Below are positions 34,755-46,960 of a stretch of DNA of 64,000 nt, one piece after another. The stretch's first letter is position 1. Each line of letters starts with the position of its first letter. Origin of the DNA: Elymus sibiricus. Its lineage: Eukaryota; Streptophyta; Magnoliopsida; Poales; Poaceae. The notes below the pieces were generated by a model, which had not been told where the DNA came from, ran no database searches, and saw nothing but the letters and a program-made list of their open reading frames with translations. The stretch covers positions 243,275,904-243,339,903 of the forward strand of contig CM077674.1 of the NCBI GenBank assembly GCA_039707655.1. Direction: 5' to 3'. A program made the translations under genes and the position numbers.

Positions 34755-37700
34755 ATGCGGTGGAGGCCGCGCAAGCTGGTGCTCTGGACCGCCCTCCTCG
34801 CCGCGGTGGCCCTGCTGGCCGTCGGCGGTGGAGGCGGGGTGGCGGCCGCGGCGGGGGCGGAGGAGGCGTACGTGACGCTGCTCTACGGGGACGAGTTCGT
34901 CCTGGGCGTGCGCGTCCTCGGGAAGTCCATCCGCGATATGGGCACCCGCCGGGACCTTGTCGTGCTCGTCTCCGACGGCGTCTCCCACTACTCTGGAAAG
35001 CTCCTCGAGGTATGCGCGCACATCTGTGCTTCAGTCGACAAGTCAGCAAAATTGGTACTATGAGCTTGCGTGCTGATCGGTCCCATTTGTTAGTTTAGTG
35101 TTGGACCGGGGAATTTGGCATTAAAACAAATCATCTACAAGCTGGAAGATGGAGCTCGCAGCTTATGTTTCTAGTTTGAACTTAGGCTCGTCTCTCTCTC
35201 GTACTTCAGAATTCAGTTGTGCAGTTGTGCTTTACCATGATGTAGAATCAAACAACTGTTCCTGCACTGTGCAGTAATGTCTCATTGGTGCAGAAAGCTC
35301 ACGGATAGAAATACAACCCATCTCAATTCTCAATTTTACTTGCATTTTTGAAGTGCATCTTTGGCACTCAACTGCCGAGTGCATCTATCTTTTCCTGCAA
35401 TATGTGTAGTGTGGTGTGAAGATGAAGTGTTAGGGCTGGGAACAAACCCTGTGAATTGTGACTGCTCAGTATTGGTGTAGTGAGTATGCTGAAGAAGCAA
35501 ACTCGTGTTACATGAAGACAAGTAAATATTTGACACATTTAGTAGGTCTAAGGAAATCTGTTAAAAGGAAATATGGTTCTATTTGTGTCAATCCCAGGAT
35601 GAATGTAGCAGTCATTAGTACCACTATTTAGAGGGAAGACTATGATGGTACAAATCCATCCGCTCTGAGAGACTTGATTTTAGGTTCATTACTTAATTTG
35701 GTAGATTGTGGCTGTGAGGGCATTATTATTTCTTCATAATCCAATCTTTGACTACAGTAAGATTAATAAGTACCTACGTGTTATCATAATAAATACTTCA
35801 GCAGATCCCCGTCTGATTTGCTTTAAATCATATTCCCCACCCACACAGTTTCTACACTCTGTGATCAGGGTCTTAAGTTCACCTACGTCTATGGAATGCT
35901 CTTTTAAGTTATAATGAGGAAGCTTAGGGCATCTCCAAGGGAAGTCACTTAATATGGGTCACCAAATATCCGCGGACACGTCCGGAAGTGTCCGCGGACA
36001 GCCCAACCATCCAACCCTATTCATCAAATCCGGACTGTAGGCTATGACTGACAGTGGGCCAGGCGAACCGAGAGGAAAAAGAGATGACTAGGACACATGG
36101 GCTGTAGGGATATGTGGTCCAACTGACAGTGAGCCGGGCGGACGTCCGGACTCCCACAAACCTCCCCTCGATTTGGTGCTACTTTTGTAGACGTCCGGAC
36201 TGGCCCAGACTGATTTGGTGACCTGGGTTGGATGACTAAAATTGTCTGGACCGCCTGGTCTGGACAATTTGGTGACCCGCGTTGGAGTTGCCCTGAGAGC
36301 TTGAGAGGTTGTAGGGATAAGACACTGGAGGAGGGGTTGTACTCCACACTTTGGTGAGTGATCAGGTGTTGTGAATGGTGGCAGGGAATAGACAGAGAAA
36401 CTAGAGGGGTATGGTAATGCTCTAGGAAGAGACTAGTTCTTGTCCTTGTTTAAGACTCGGATTGTGGAACACTTGATACTTTATTGGTACTCTCCTTTGG
36501 TAATTTGAGAAAAATTCTAGAATCTACATCCCTCCTGTGTCTTCTTTGCTATACATACAAACCATATATACATGCGCCTCATGGGCCTAGCTCTAACACA
36601 CAAAGTTGATCGCTTACCTCTTATCACACCAAAGCTTCAATAGTCCTCCCCTTAGTAGCCTTAACTCTGATAGCAGACCTCACGATCATATCATCTCACT
36701 CAAGCATAACATAGCTCATTACTCCGCTTAAGCTGTTTACAGGGACACTGCTGATTGTTTCTTGCTCCTCTAGGATACTAGATTTCCACCAACAAAACAC
36801 AAAAATTATGTTTAATAACACGCATGCACGCACACGCAATATCTTAGCTCTGAGGTTATATTATGTCAGTGGTTAGCGATTCGTAGTATGTATAAAAAAA
36901 TAAAAAGTTATCGAGAGATTATACCTTAAATACTGCATCATTAGAGCTTTATGTGCCCAAAACCTCCACGGCCATCCACTAACTGGAAACGGGTCCTAAG
37001 TGAGATACGATGTGGACCCTGTTATAGTTCTTACTTTGGAATTTGACATGATTTTTGGAGGCAACTTCACTCAGCAGACCAAAGAGACCCAGCATTGTCT
37101 TTATTTTTATGACATCAATTTTTTTCAAATTCTGTTGCAGATTAGTACCCACTTCATTTTTGATATATGACAGGCTGACGGTTTTATAGTGAAGCATATA
37201 ACGTTGCTGGCTAATCCTAATCAAGTGAGGCCAACAAGGTTTTGGGGTGTGTATACCAAATTGAAAATATTCAACATGACTACCTACAGAAAAGGTATGG
37301 TTGGATAACCCTTTTTCTACTCTTTCATGATTATTTTTATTTTTGTTTCATATCTTTTTGGTGTAATTAGATACTCCTATATGCTATTCTGATTCAATTT
37401 TACTTTGTTATTTTTTATTATTGTGACACAACACGTTTCTCATAGTTTACTGTTTTCCAGTTGTTTATCTCGACGCAGACACCGTTGTGGTGAAAAGTAT
37501 CGAGGATCTTTTCAACTGTGGAAAGTTCTGTGCAAACTTGAAACATTCTGAGAGAATGAATTCTGGAGTAATGGTTGTTGAGCCATCTGAAACTCTTTTC
37601 AAGGATATGATGAACAAAGTTGACAGCTTACCTTCTTACACGGGAGGTAAGTGCATTACCGTACTTATCGTGCATGTTTTTCTTGCTATTTTGTTTCCCT

Positions 37701-40700
37701 TTTTCTTTTTGAACTAGGCTTGAGTAACTCATTGCTCTATATTCCTCCATCTGAAAATGACTCTGCACCTTCTGTCCTTTGGCACATGGTATGCCAAGGA
37801 AAACAGTAGTCCTTGTTTGAGTAATCGAGATGAACAATATGAAGAAAGTGCTTTTGCTAGTCAATATTTGTATTACTTGCTAAGAGATTTCTGCATACTC
37901 TGGGAACCTCTTTTCCCTCAATCACGTGATGGTTGGAGCTTTCAGTTAATTTAGAGGAGCTGTTGGTGCTGCATATGTACATCTGTGAAATGTGTTTGTT
38001 GTTGTCCTTTCTGTTCTACCCCTATCATTTTGTTTCATGTTTTATATCTTTTAACACTGAATTAGTATATTGATTTGATCATGCAGGAGATCAAGGTTTT
38101 CTCAATTCGTATTATGCTGATTTTGCCAATTCCCGTGTTTATGATCCCAATAAACCTTTAATGCCTGAACCTGAGACGCAACGCCTGTCCACACTGTACA
38201 ATGCCGATGTCGGTCTTTACATGCTTGCGAATAAGGTTATACTCTATGCACTCACATATTGATCATATATTTGTTTTGCATTCTCTGATACTGACGGTGT
38301 TGTTACTACCCTTCCCCGGACCCTGCGCAAGCGGGGCTACGTGCACCGGGCTGCCCCTTTACTATTACATTTTTTTAGTCAGCATGACATTAGGAGCCCT
38401 GTATACTCAATCCATCATTCAAGTTTTTTCTCTTCTTGTGTTAACAAAGAAAAAAAAAGTCTCCTAGAATTCTAGTAATACATATTAGAGTATCTTTTAT
38501 CCTGGAGTATGTATATATTCAAATGTGTTAACAATACATTGAAAAGTTTTTTATTCGCTAAGCATTTGATGTTCTGTTTGAAGCCTTCTATCGTATCTTA
38601 TTTGAACCTTCTATTATACTTGACTAGAGGTACTGGAATTATTATTTTCACTAAACATTATAATTAGATAATGTTCCACTCCTTGAATGGAATGTTGCGT
38701 TAAAACAGAAAAAAAGAGTTTGTTTCAAGCTCTCTTGATGTAGCAGACTAGCACAGCTGGTGCTGAGTTTTGTCTGATTCCTTGAAAACTAGCTCTTTTT
38801 ACTATATCTTCTGCCGGTGCCCCCTTTCAAATTCAACTTGACCTGGGTTCAAATCCTCACTTCCTCCTCTATGTATATGCCAAGGGGTTTCTTTCCCTTC
38901 AGCCTTCATTTTATGTGTCTTCAGAAAATTCAACTTAACCTAAAACTGATCGAACCTAATTTCTGACTTGGTTTGAAGGAAAACACCTAATATTTTCGGA
39001 AAAACATATGGAACCAAGTTTTGGTTTTCTGTTTTTACATATAACAGTATGAATTGGAAGCATCTCACCTGTTGATTTCCCAAATCCCGGCCCTTTCCTG
39101 TGGATCTGCCTACTAGCAGTAACTGGCTTCCTGGCAGCGGTTCTTCCATCCCTGTTTTTGAGATAGCCTTGTCTTATGTTTCTGTAGGGCTTGATTAATG
39201 TACAAATGTGGCATTAGTGCTCAAAGCACCAATGTTTCAGATTTTGACACAAACGTTTTAATATCGTACTAACACTATCACGAGATTTAGGACACAAAAT
39301 CCTTACGTGAATTTGTTGTCACATACCCTCGACGCCCACCTGTTGATTATTTGTGAAACTCACCTTCTTACATTTGCTTCAGTGGATGGTCAATGAGAAA
39401 GAACTTAGGGTTATTCACTACACACTTGGACCTCTTAAGCCGTGGGACTGGTGGACAGCTTGGCTTGTTAAACCTGTAGCTGTCTGGCAGGTAATAAGCT
39501 ACTTCTCGTGTGGTTCAAAATGAAACGTTAAGTAGCAGCATGATACCAATGAACTTGTGTTATTTATGGTTGCAGGATGTTAGGCAAAATCTTGAAGAAT
39601 CTCTTCCTGGAACTGGTGGAGGGAAAAACCCTCGTGACCAGTTGGTGGTCAAAATTCTCTTCATTCTTCCCTTTTGCATGCTGTTATGTGGTTATTATGG
39701 ATCATGCTTTCAGGTTAAAGTCCTTTTCTTGCTGAAAATATTTCCTTTAATTTCATAGATATTTGCACTTAAAAGCTGATACGTATTTTATGTTTCTTTT
39801 TTGACAGACTAATAAGGAGCTGTTGAGTATGAGAACTCTGTGTGCTTTTGCTAGACAAGCTCGCTACAAATACAAATCTGAAGAAGCACTTCCGTCTTAT
39901 TCAACACTTGGAGTGGCTTCATCTTCCTTTGGTATATCAAATCAAAAGGTTGGTTCCTTTTCAACTATAAATGGTGGATTGTAATTCTTGCTACTAAATA
40001 AGCACACATTGGTGTCTTGTTATAGCTAATTGAGTAAAGTTAAAGAATATAAGATGGCCATTATTGTCCTAAGAAAACATTTTTTTTATCAATTTTCCCT
40101 AGCCACTTTTAAGCAGTAGCCCTTTATGCGCTGTTAGTAAATGGTAGCATGCTAAACAGCTGTGGCATCAATATACCATTCAAACTTCTTGTTTATGATA
40201 ATAATTTTGTCTCTTGAAAACCTGTAGATTCGTATGAATGGCAAGGTCTTGTTTTCTTAAACAAACTATTCAAGTGTTCACATGGTCACAAACAGAGGAG
40301 CTATCTTTATACCGCTTTCACTATTTGAATTTAGTCCTGACTGTGATCGCACGTATCATATTTCATTCCATCTTTGTAGTAACTATTGTTACATTCATGA
40401 CCATATCGATGACTTCTTAAATCTCTTGCAGTTATCTACTGGAGCACATCTGAAGTTGCCTTCTTATTTTGGTGCAATCGCCGTGGTAGTCTGTTTCATT
40501 TCTGCATTGATATCTCTTGCATTTGCCTTCCTTGTTATTCCACGGCAAGTGATGCCATGGACGGGTTTGCTGCTGATGTTCGAGTGGACCTTTGTGACGT
40601 TCTTTTTGTTGTTCGGGAGCTACCTTCGTTTTGTATACAAATGGGGAAGTTTTAGTGCAAATCATGCTGGGTATGGCAGTTTGGATTCATCGGAGAATCA

Positions 40701-41328
40701 TACTGGCCCAGGTACGTTAGCTTCTAGAAATTTCGTGTCAACTTATAGTTTCTTGTTCAAGCTAAGCTAACGGACGCTCTGGTCTGTTTGCAGGCCATCA
40801 GTGGAGTACATCTGATTGTGACACAGCTTCAGCTTTCTATTGGATGGGGATGGCTGCCATCTCTACAATAGCACCATTATCACCAACCGTCCTTGGCATA
40901 ACTGCCATTTTTGCAAAGTAAGATACCAGGTGGTTTCTTGTCTATATCTATGCTTCTTCATTTCAGGGTACGACAAAATAATTTGACTGTAACTTGGAAA
41001 TTCTTTTAGTCTGCTTCCAACCCGTCGAAACTGTACTCAGTTGCGATTAAATTCAAAATGTTTTCTGGAAGTTGCTCCTGAGCATGAGATATCTTAATTT
41101 AACACTTCGCCAGAACTTTTTACATGGACAATTGCAAGCTTTCAACCGTGATGTTTTTGTCATGTGTTTGTAGTGTCTTAACAAAATTATGTTTCCTTTG
41201 GCAGACTTGGGTTGATGGTAGCGGGTGGTGTGGTGCTGGCGTTGTTCATGACATACGCTTCGGAGCATCTAGCTATCTCGGCCTTTGTCAAGGGTCAAAG
41301 AGGTAGATCGAAAATCCCCGAGAGGTAG
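34755..41328 (+). CDS. IPUT1: Inositol phosphorylceramide glucuronosyltransferase (IPUT1/PGSIP6-type GT8), 10 exons
   Basis: Exons: 34755-35009, 37174-37294, 37461-37646, 38087-38235, 39383-39490, 39576-39713, 39808-39948, 40432-40711, 40794-40917, 41205-41328; all GT/AG, total 1626 nt, 541 aa. The product transfers glucuronic acid from UDP-GlcA to inositol phosphorylceramide, the first sugar step of plant GIPC sphingolipids, in the Golgi. An N-terminal signal-like segment (LVLWTALLAAVALLAV) precedes EEAYVTLLYGDEFVLGVRV. GT8 motifs are the metal-binding DxD in VVYLDADTVVV, the GGDQGFLNSYY loop, LYNADVGLYML, and HYTLGPLKPWDWW. The second half has several membrane helices (LVVKILFILPFCMLLCGYY, AIAVVVCFISALISLAFAF, MPWTGLLLMFEWTFVTFFLL, and a final pair). 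Length and exon joins match the family. Start chosen at the ATG directly before the signal segment, after a GC-rich leader. Intron 1 (2.2 kb) holds a MITE. The reading frame is intact. Confidence 0.93.
35926..36294. mobile_element. hAT-like MITE in intron 1 of IPUT1 (369 bp)
   Basis: Ends are inverted: agggcatctccaa at 35926 and ttggagttgccct closing at 36294. Flanks ggaagctt (35918-35925) and gagagctt (36295-36302) are a slightly decayed 8-bp duplication. An internal palindrome (tgtccgcggaca, 35990-36001, with ccgcggacacgtccgg) is present. No coding capacity. Confidence 0.75.
38305..38360 (+). mobile_element. Truncated Au-like SINE fragment in IPUT1 intron 4
   Basis: The text cttccccggaccctgcgcaa and gtgcaccgggctgccc followed by a T-rich end resembles the 3' part of the plant Au SINE family as I remember it. 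The tRNA-like promoter part is missing. A separate gggttcaaatcc at about 38850 could be a B-box of another SINE but is weak. Confidence 0.4.
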
Positions 41329-41780
41329 AAGCAATTTTATTTTATTTGTATTATGTGTTCCATGTGCCCATGTTGTATCATAAGTCTGTAAAAACAATGT
41401 TCTATGATTCATTTACTAGTAGAAAAATGCCCAGGAAATTGGATAGTTGCACTCATGTGCAACTTTAGTTTTACAAGCTGCATTTCTTCTTGTAACTCTA
41501 GCTCTCGCAGCGAGTAAAGAGAATGGCAAAGCGACGCAAAACACACGCTCGACAGGAAACAACACCAAAGGAAAGCCAAACGAAGGTAAAGCAAACCTAG
41601 TGAAAATCAAAATGAACGAACAAAATCGCCAATCCCTAGAGGGTTTCGCTTTTCCTCTGGTGGTGGTAGCCTGGCCGAGAGTGGTTTCTCAGCTGATCTC
41701 ATCCCGCCACTCGTCCGCAGTTTGATTGGTCTCTCTTGGCCGATTGGAAAGGAAGACAGATTTGAAACGACTAGTGGATC
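41329..41780 (+). other. IPUT1 3' flank
   Basis: The stop at 41326-41328 is followed by an AT-rich probable 3' UTR (to about 41420). Beyond that no gene is seen until LINE-like coding text begins near 41790. Confidence 0.4.
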
Positions 41781-41789
41781 TCACGAGAC

Positions 41790-42640
41790 ATGGAGAGTAG
41801 ACTTTGGCGAATTGCTTAGTGGATTGAATTTGTTGGAGGAATAAGTTGATAGCTTCGTGTGGGAGGATGAAGTAGATGTGCCTGAGGTCAAGTCCAATTG
41901 GCTGGCTATTGCCAAAGTACACACCAAAAAAACTAGGGTTTAGCCAGGAGGGGGCATTGTTCGATGACATGTGATATGCATGGAATCCGGCAAGGGAGGT
42001 CACCTGGAGGAAAGTGGATGGCAATTTGTTTACATTCCAATTCAATTGCTTGGCAGATTGGAAAGTTGTTGCAGTTTCGTGTGCTTCTTGAGGTACAGAC
42101 GCAAATAAAGTCGGATGTAACTTTCCTGTATGAGACACATCGGTCGGAAGCTAAGGCGGGAAAAATTCTGAGTCATACAGGGTTCCATCACATGCTCATT
42201 GATGAGAGTGATGTGAAAAGTGGTGGTCCTTTGATGTTGTGGTGGAATCATGTGAAAATAACCGAGTTAAGTATGACAAATCAACATATAGATGTTATCG
42301 TGGAAGAAAGAGAGAAGTGGAGACTCATGGGTGTATACGCTGAGGCACAATTGGGAATTCGAGGGAAGAACATGGAGAAATCTTGTGGACCTACATGCGT
42401 TGTTCAACATCCCATGGATGGTCCTAGGGGACTTCAACGGAATTTGATTAAATAGTGAAAAGGAAGGGGGGTAATCCAAGACCCCCCCGGATTCACGGAA
42501 GCTTTTCAAGATTGCTTGGATCAGTTTGGCCTAATGGACATGGACTATATTGGTGATAGGTTTACTTAGAGACGAGGAAAGATAAGAGAGAGGCTTGATA
42601 GAGCCATCGGTAATGTGGAATGTGTCGATGAATAATGCTC
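41790..42640 (+). pseudogene. Decayed LINE: ORF1 DUF4283 part joined to ORF2 endonuclease
   Basis: Plus-strand text DFGELLSGLNLLEE, then after a frame change YAWNPAREVTWRKVDGN and LFTFQFNCLADWK (to about 42065), is the DUF4283-type region of plant LINE ORF1. It is followed almost at once (from about 42095) by an apurinic endonuclease-type ORF2 start: IKSDVTFLYETHRSEAKAG (the ETH carries the catalytic Glu), SGGPLMLWWNHV, EKWRLMGVYAE, then in another frame LHALFNIPWMVLGDFNGI and DRAIGNVE. Stops and frameshifts are frequent. The usual zinc knuckle and ORF1/ORF2 gap between the two parts are missing, so an internal deletion is likely. No 3' end is visible. Confidence 0.75.
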
Positions 42641-43640
42641 CGTCGATCTTATGATCTAAAAGTAGTTATGGAAGCCTGTAGATAGGATGGTGGTATCCGG
42701 AGAGATCTCGTCGACGATGATGGTGACACGGTGGTTTTACGCAGGTTTGGGCCCATTTATGTTACTTTGTGATTCATGCTCATGGGTAGAGCACCTGGTT
42801 GACTGATGTTGCATTCGTTTTCAATCGATTTCCTAGCCAGGTTTTCTTTTGTGGTTGGCCATGGTCGAGTACTAGCTAAACAACCAATTACCCTAAAAGG
42901 AAAGAAGCTAGTATATCTGCGGGGAGGGGGAGCTCCTGTCCGCGCGTACACGCGGGATACTCACCAATCACGCACCCGAGACATTGTGAGCCAACCCATT
43001 TGGTCGGTTATATTAATCCGGATACAAAGGGCTGGCTTGACCGGTTCAGAGTCTTTTTTTTTAAAAAAAAACTAGCTAAAAAATGTTCTAGATTTTCAAA
43101 AAACTACAGAAGAACACCTAGCTAGAAAATCGACTGAAAACACATGCAACACCAGTCAACCAGGAACTCTACACACGAGCACGAATCACAAAGTAATAAA
43201 ATAGACGGTACCAGATTTGACTGAAAGCTAAAAAGATCAGTTGCCTGACAAATCAAACCGGTTAGTCACCCCTGCATTCAACGAGACACTATCATACCCG
43301 TGCCGTATATTGCGCATTGCACCGGCCCTACGATGAACCCTTCGCTGCACACCGGCGCCTTGGAGTTTCCACCCCATTTGTTCCTTCTCCCTGCATTCAG
43401 CAAGTTCATTGTCTTGTACATGCACATGCTACAAGATAGCCACATGCAGCTATACCACCCTCGTATCTTGCTATTGTTTCCATTTGGCACATCTAGACAA
43501 AGCAAAGCAATAAGCCGGCTTTTATACCCCCCTTGCTCGCCTATGGTTACTTGGCTCACATTTCCTGTACACACGATCGAGGGCCGTCTTGAATCTTGCT
43601 TTGCACCGGCCAAGAAGTGTGGACGGGGAGACGGCCGGCG
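42641..43640 (+). promoter_or_regulatory. Upstream region of the PHT1 gene
   Basis: About 1 kb of non-coding DNA before the phosphate transporter start. A TATA-like cttttatacccc lies near 43518-43529, about 115 bp before the chosen ATG. I looked for the phosphate-starvation P1BS motif (GNATATNC) and saw none; near misses are gtatatct at about 42911 and gtatattg at 43303. Other content is not recognised. Confidence 0.35.
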
Positions 43641-45242
43641 ATGGCACGGCAGCAGCTGCAGGTGCTTCACGCTCTGGATGTGGCGAGGACGCAGAGGTAC
43701 CACGCGTGGGCGGTGGTGATCGCCGGCATGGGCTTCTTCGCCGACGCCTACGACATCTTCTGCATCACCCTGGTCACCAAGCTCCTGGGACGCATCTATT
43801 ACCACGTCCCAGGCCAACTAGAACCCGGGATGCTCCCCCGGCGGATCGAGGCGGCCATCAACGGCGTCACCTTCTGCGGCATGATCGTGGGCCAGCTCTT
43901 GTTTGGCTGGCTCGGCGACAAGGTCGGCCGGAAGATGTTCTACGGCAAGACCATCATGCTCATGATCATGGGCTCCTTCCTCTCCGGCTTGTCGTTCGGG
44001 AACACGGCCGACGGCGTCATGGCCACGCTCTGCTTCTTCCGGTTCTGGCTTGGCGTCGGCATCGGCGGCGACTATCCGCTCTCCGCGACCATCATTTCCG
44101 AGTACTCCAACAAGAGGACGCGCGGGAGCCTCATCGCGGCCGTGTTTGCCATGGAAGGGTTTGGCATCCTTGCAGGTTGCATTGTCACCTTGGTCGTCTC
44201 CGCCACGTTCCAGGCGCGCTTCAACCCGCCGGCGTATGAGGAAGACCCCATGGCCTCCGTCCCACCGCAGGCTGACTACGTGTGGCGCATCATCCTCATG
44301 GTGGGTGCCATCCCAGCCGTCTTCACCTACCGCTGGAGGGTAATGATGCCGGAGACAGCGCGCTATACGGCGCTGGTCGCCCGCGACGCCGAGAAGGCCG
44401 CGCGCGACATGTCCAAGGTGCTCAAGGTGGAATTCAGCGGCGAGCAGGACAAGATCGAGGGCTTCACCAAGGACAGGGACTACGGCGTCTTCTCCCGCCG
44501 TTTCGCCCGCCGCCACGGCTGGCATCTCGTCGGCGCCGTTGCGTCCTGGTTCGTGCTCGACATCGTCTTCTACTCCCAGATCATTCTCCAGGAGGAGATC
44601 TTCAGGGACGTCAAGTGGATCCCCGAGGCACACACCATGAGCGCGCTCGAGGAAGCGTACCGCGTCGCCCGTGGACAGGCGATCATCGCGCTCTGCGGCA
44701 CACTGCCTGGCTACTGGTTCACCATCGCCTTCGTGGACGTCGTCGGGCGGAAGGCCATCCAGTTCCTCGGGTTCACCATGATGAAGGGTCTCATGCTCGT
44801 CGTGGCCGCCTTCTACCACCACCTGACGCAGCCTGGCCGGCGAATCTGGCTGGTGGTCATGTACGCCTTCACCTTCTTCTTTGCCAACTTTGGGCCCAAC
44901 AGCACCACCTTCATCATACCGGCCGAGATTTTTCCGGCGCACGTCCGGACGACGTGCCACGGGATATCGTCAGCGGCAGGCAAGGTCGGCGCCATTGTCG
45001 GGACGTTTGGCTTCCTGTACGCCTCGCAGAGGGCGGACGGCAGCAATGAGACGGAGACCGGGTACCCGTCGGGCATCGGTGTGCGTGCCTCACTGTTCGT
45101 GCTGGCCGCGTGCAATGTGTTGGGTATAATTTTCACCTGTCTCCTGCCTGAGCCGAACGGGAGGTCGCTGGAGGAGGTGTCCGGCGAGCCCATCAACGGG
45201 GAGGACGCAGATTTGGGTGATTCCAAGGTTCTTCCCTTGTAG
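43641..45242 (+). CDS. PHT1: PHT1-family phosphate:proton symporter, intronless, 533 aa
   Basis: Major facilitator superfamily plasma-membrane transporter that takes up inorganic phosphate with protons. The PHT1 signature [17 protein letters not shown] is intact (about residue 145). Residues known to matter in fungal PiPT are present: Asp in [10 protein letters not shown] (usually GFFTDAYDLF, so Thr is Ala here), Trp/Asp/Tyr in [12 protein letters not shown], Asn in NFGPNSTTF and Lys in SAAGKVGAI. Twelve membrane helices with the usual long central loop ([20 protein letters not shown]) are visible. Start: an in-frame ATG exists at 43596, but the ATG at 43641 gives [20 protein letters not shown], the normal PHT1 N-terminus and length; the next 15 codons upstream look like leader. 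The exact orthologue within the family cannot be fixed by eye. The frame is GC-rich and intact, so the gene is probably functional. Confidence 0.93.
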   Translation: MARQQLQVLHALDVARTQRYHAWAVVIAGMGFFADAYDIFCITLVTKLLGRIYYHVPGQLEPGMLPRRIEAAINGVTFCGMIVGQLLFGWLGDKVGRKMFYGKTIMLMIMGSFLSGLSFGNTADGVMATLCFFRFWLGVGIGGDYPLSATIISEYSNKRTRGSLIAAVFAMEGFGILAGCIVTLVVSATFQARFNPPAYEEDPMASVPPQADYVWRIILMVGAIPAVFTYRWRVMMPETARYTALVARDAEKAARDMSKVLKVEFSGEQDKIEGFTKDRDYGVFSRRFARRHGWHLVGAVASWFVLDIVFYSQIILQEEIFRDVKWIPEAHTMSALEEAYRVARGQAIIALCGTLPGYWFTIAFVDVVGRKAIQFLGFTMMKGLMLVVAAFYHHLTQPGRRIWLVVMYAFTFFFANFGPNSTTFIIPAEIFPAHVRTTCHGISSAAGKVGAIVGTFGFLYASQRADGSNETETGYPSGIGVRASLFVLAACNVLGIIFTCLLPEPNGRSLEEVSGEPINGEDADLGDSKVLPL

Positions 45243-45465
45243 AACCTGTTTGAATGTAGGCTGTGTGCATCACTCGATGACAAAGGAAAGGACCTGGGGA
45301 TTAGATGCAGTCCAAGGACCCCTACACGGCGTTTGGCAACTATTGCGGAGGGGAAATGTGAATTAAGAGGAAGGAATTGTCGAGATTAGACTTAGGATTT
45401 CACATTTTACTAGTAAGCGTGCGCGTGCAACCCACGTTCCCTTCAGTAGCCAATCCTTTTTCTCA
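45243..45465. other. PHT1 3' flank
   Basis: Short non-coding stretch between the transporter stop codon and the LINE-derived fragment; probable 3' UTR. Nothing else is seen. Confidence 0.4.
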
Positions 45466-45752
45466 ACGATGCAGTTCGCTTGGAACATGGCACAAGGTGT
45501 GATGTTCCGAGCGGTGGAGGACAACCTGTTTGTTGTTCCAGTTTTCTGCCTTGGCGACTGGCAGAAGCTCATGGAAGAAGGGCCGTGGCTGTTCCGCAAC
45601 CATGGCGTGTAAAGAAGCCTTACGACGGGATGGCTAACCCGCGATATGTGGTTCTGAACCAGATTCACGTCTGGTCGCAGATTCATAAGATCCCGGAACT
45701 GTTCCGCCTGGAAAACCTGGTGCGGGATCTGGCTAATAAGAAGCAACAATAG
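45466..45752 (+). pseudogene. DUF4283 (LINE ORF1) fragment
   Basis: Frame 45469-45612 reads AWNMAQGVMFRAVEDNLFV, CLGDWQKLMEEGPWLFRNHG and stops. A second frame continues PYDGMANPRYVVLNQIHVW and IPELFRLENLVRDLANKK, stopping at 45752. Together they form the DUF4283 domain of a plant LINE ORF1, split by a frameshift. The fragment ends close to the start of the mitochondrial-type DNA. Confidence 0.75.
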
Positions 45753-45789
45753 AGAATCTCGCCTAGCTCGAGGCTGCGCCTCGGTGCCC

Positions 45790-46960
45790 TCTGTAAGTAC
45801 TTTCTAGTAAAAAGAACTACCTTTCAAAGCACATACCATTATGGCTAGCTAAAACGAAAGAATGAGAGTACAAGGTATGGGTCTACGCTTCCAGCTTGCT
45901 CTAGAAAAACTTAAATTGGATCTCTCTCTGGTGGGAGCCTGCCAAGCAGGAAAGCTTGTTATAGTCGCGTTTTATTCATCTCTTCCCCTCTCTGCAGGCA
46001 ATCACTATAACTACTTCAACCTTCTTCCGTGGTTGTGGTTCAGGAAAAAACAGTGGCAAGAAATGTTGATTTCCCTTTAACGGGTGTACAGGACCCGAGA
46101 AATATGCAGGTTTCTAATAGTGCTCACTCCAGTGGGGTCTCGGCACAGTCCGAATGGAAGTTCATTCATTGGAGTAGTGCCAAGCAAGAAAGTGCTCAAA
46201 GGTATCATAGTTCATAGGTATTAACAGGATCCTTCTTGCACCAATTGGATTGAAAATTGACGTGATTAGCTGCTCGTCCCAAGTACCCGAAGCAGGGTCA
46301 ATCAACGACTTTCCTTGTCTCCATTCTGATTGATTCGCTTCTTCGCGCAAGCACTTGGTTCGCCCCTTACTATAACCATCCCACTCAATCTTTTACACCG
46401 ATGTTTCGTACTCTCTCGACCAGGTCATCATAAGAAAATACTGCCAAATCTTTCCGAAATGAGAGAAGGAGGGAAGGCGCGCTACAACTAACTGCTGAAA
46501 AACGCAAGATTAGCGCTAAGAAGCAACCCTAGTTTAAGTACTAGCGTCCCACCCCAACGTTCTTGTACTTCAAAATACTCTCCCCCGCTTGCTGCTCGCC
46601 TCAGCCAGACGTGGCTTATGTAGTGGTCGGCATTCCTACGTGCTCCGATTGATCCCCACTGGAGATTATATGAGGGGTCTTGGAAACTGTCGTGACGCTT
46701 TGGTGACGAAGGTCACCGGGGTGACTATGGAAGGATTCCGTGGTAGTCTCTGACTCCCTCCAACTCAATCAATATCAAGAACATGTCGTGAGCATGGGGT
46801 TTGGTTAGGCTTGGTTGAGTTTGTAAGAAAAGATAGTAAGTTGAGGGGCTTCATTGATTAGTAAACCTACGGTGCTGGTAAGGTCGGGACCGTGGTCGTC
46901 CGTCTCCGCTTTGCCGGCCGATAAGATCACTGAGATTGACCAGCCAGCTGGGTAGGATTG
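45790..46960. other. Mitochondrial-type spacer
   Basis: No gene is recognised. Composition and style match plant mitochondrial intergenic DNA. It probably runs into the 5' half of nad1 trans intron 3 on the right. Confidence 0.4.

Noticed and set aside
34384..35049. Long minus-strand frames opposite the first exon of IPUT1
   Set aside because: They are antisense shadows of a GC-rich coding exon; translated text is arginine-rich without domains.
43596..43640. Upstream in-frame ATG of PHT1
   Set aside because: The extra 15 residues ([15 protein letters not shown]) do not resemble PHT1 N-termini; the ATG at 43641 gives the normal start and length.
42700..43640. P1BS phosphate-response motif upstream of PHT1
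   Set aside because: Only near misses to GNATATNC were found, so no site is claimed.
43818..44960. A 380-codon minus-strand frame
   Set aside because: It is the antisense shadow of the PHT1 coding sequence.
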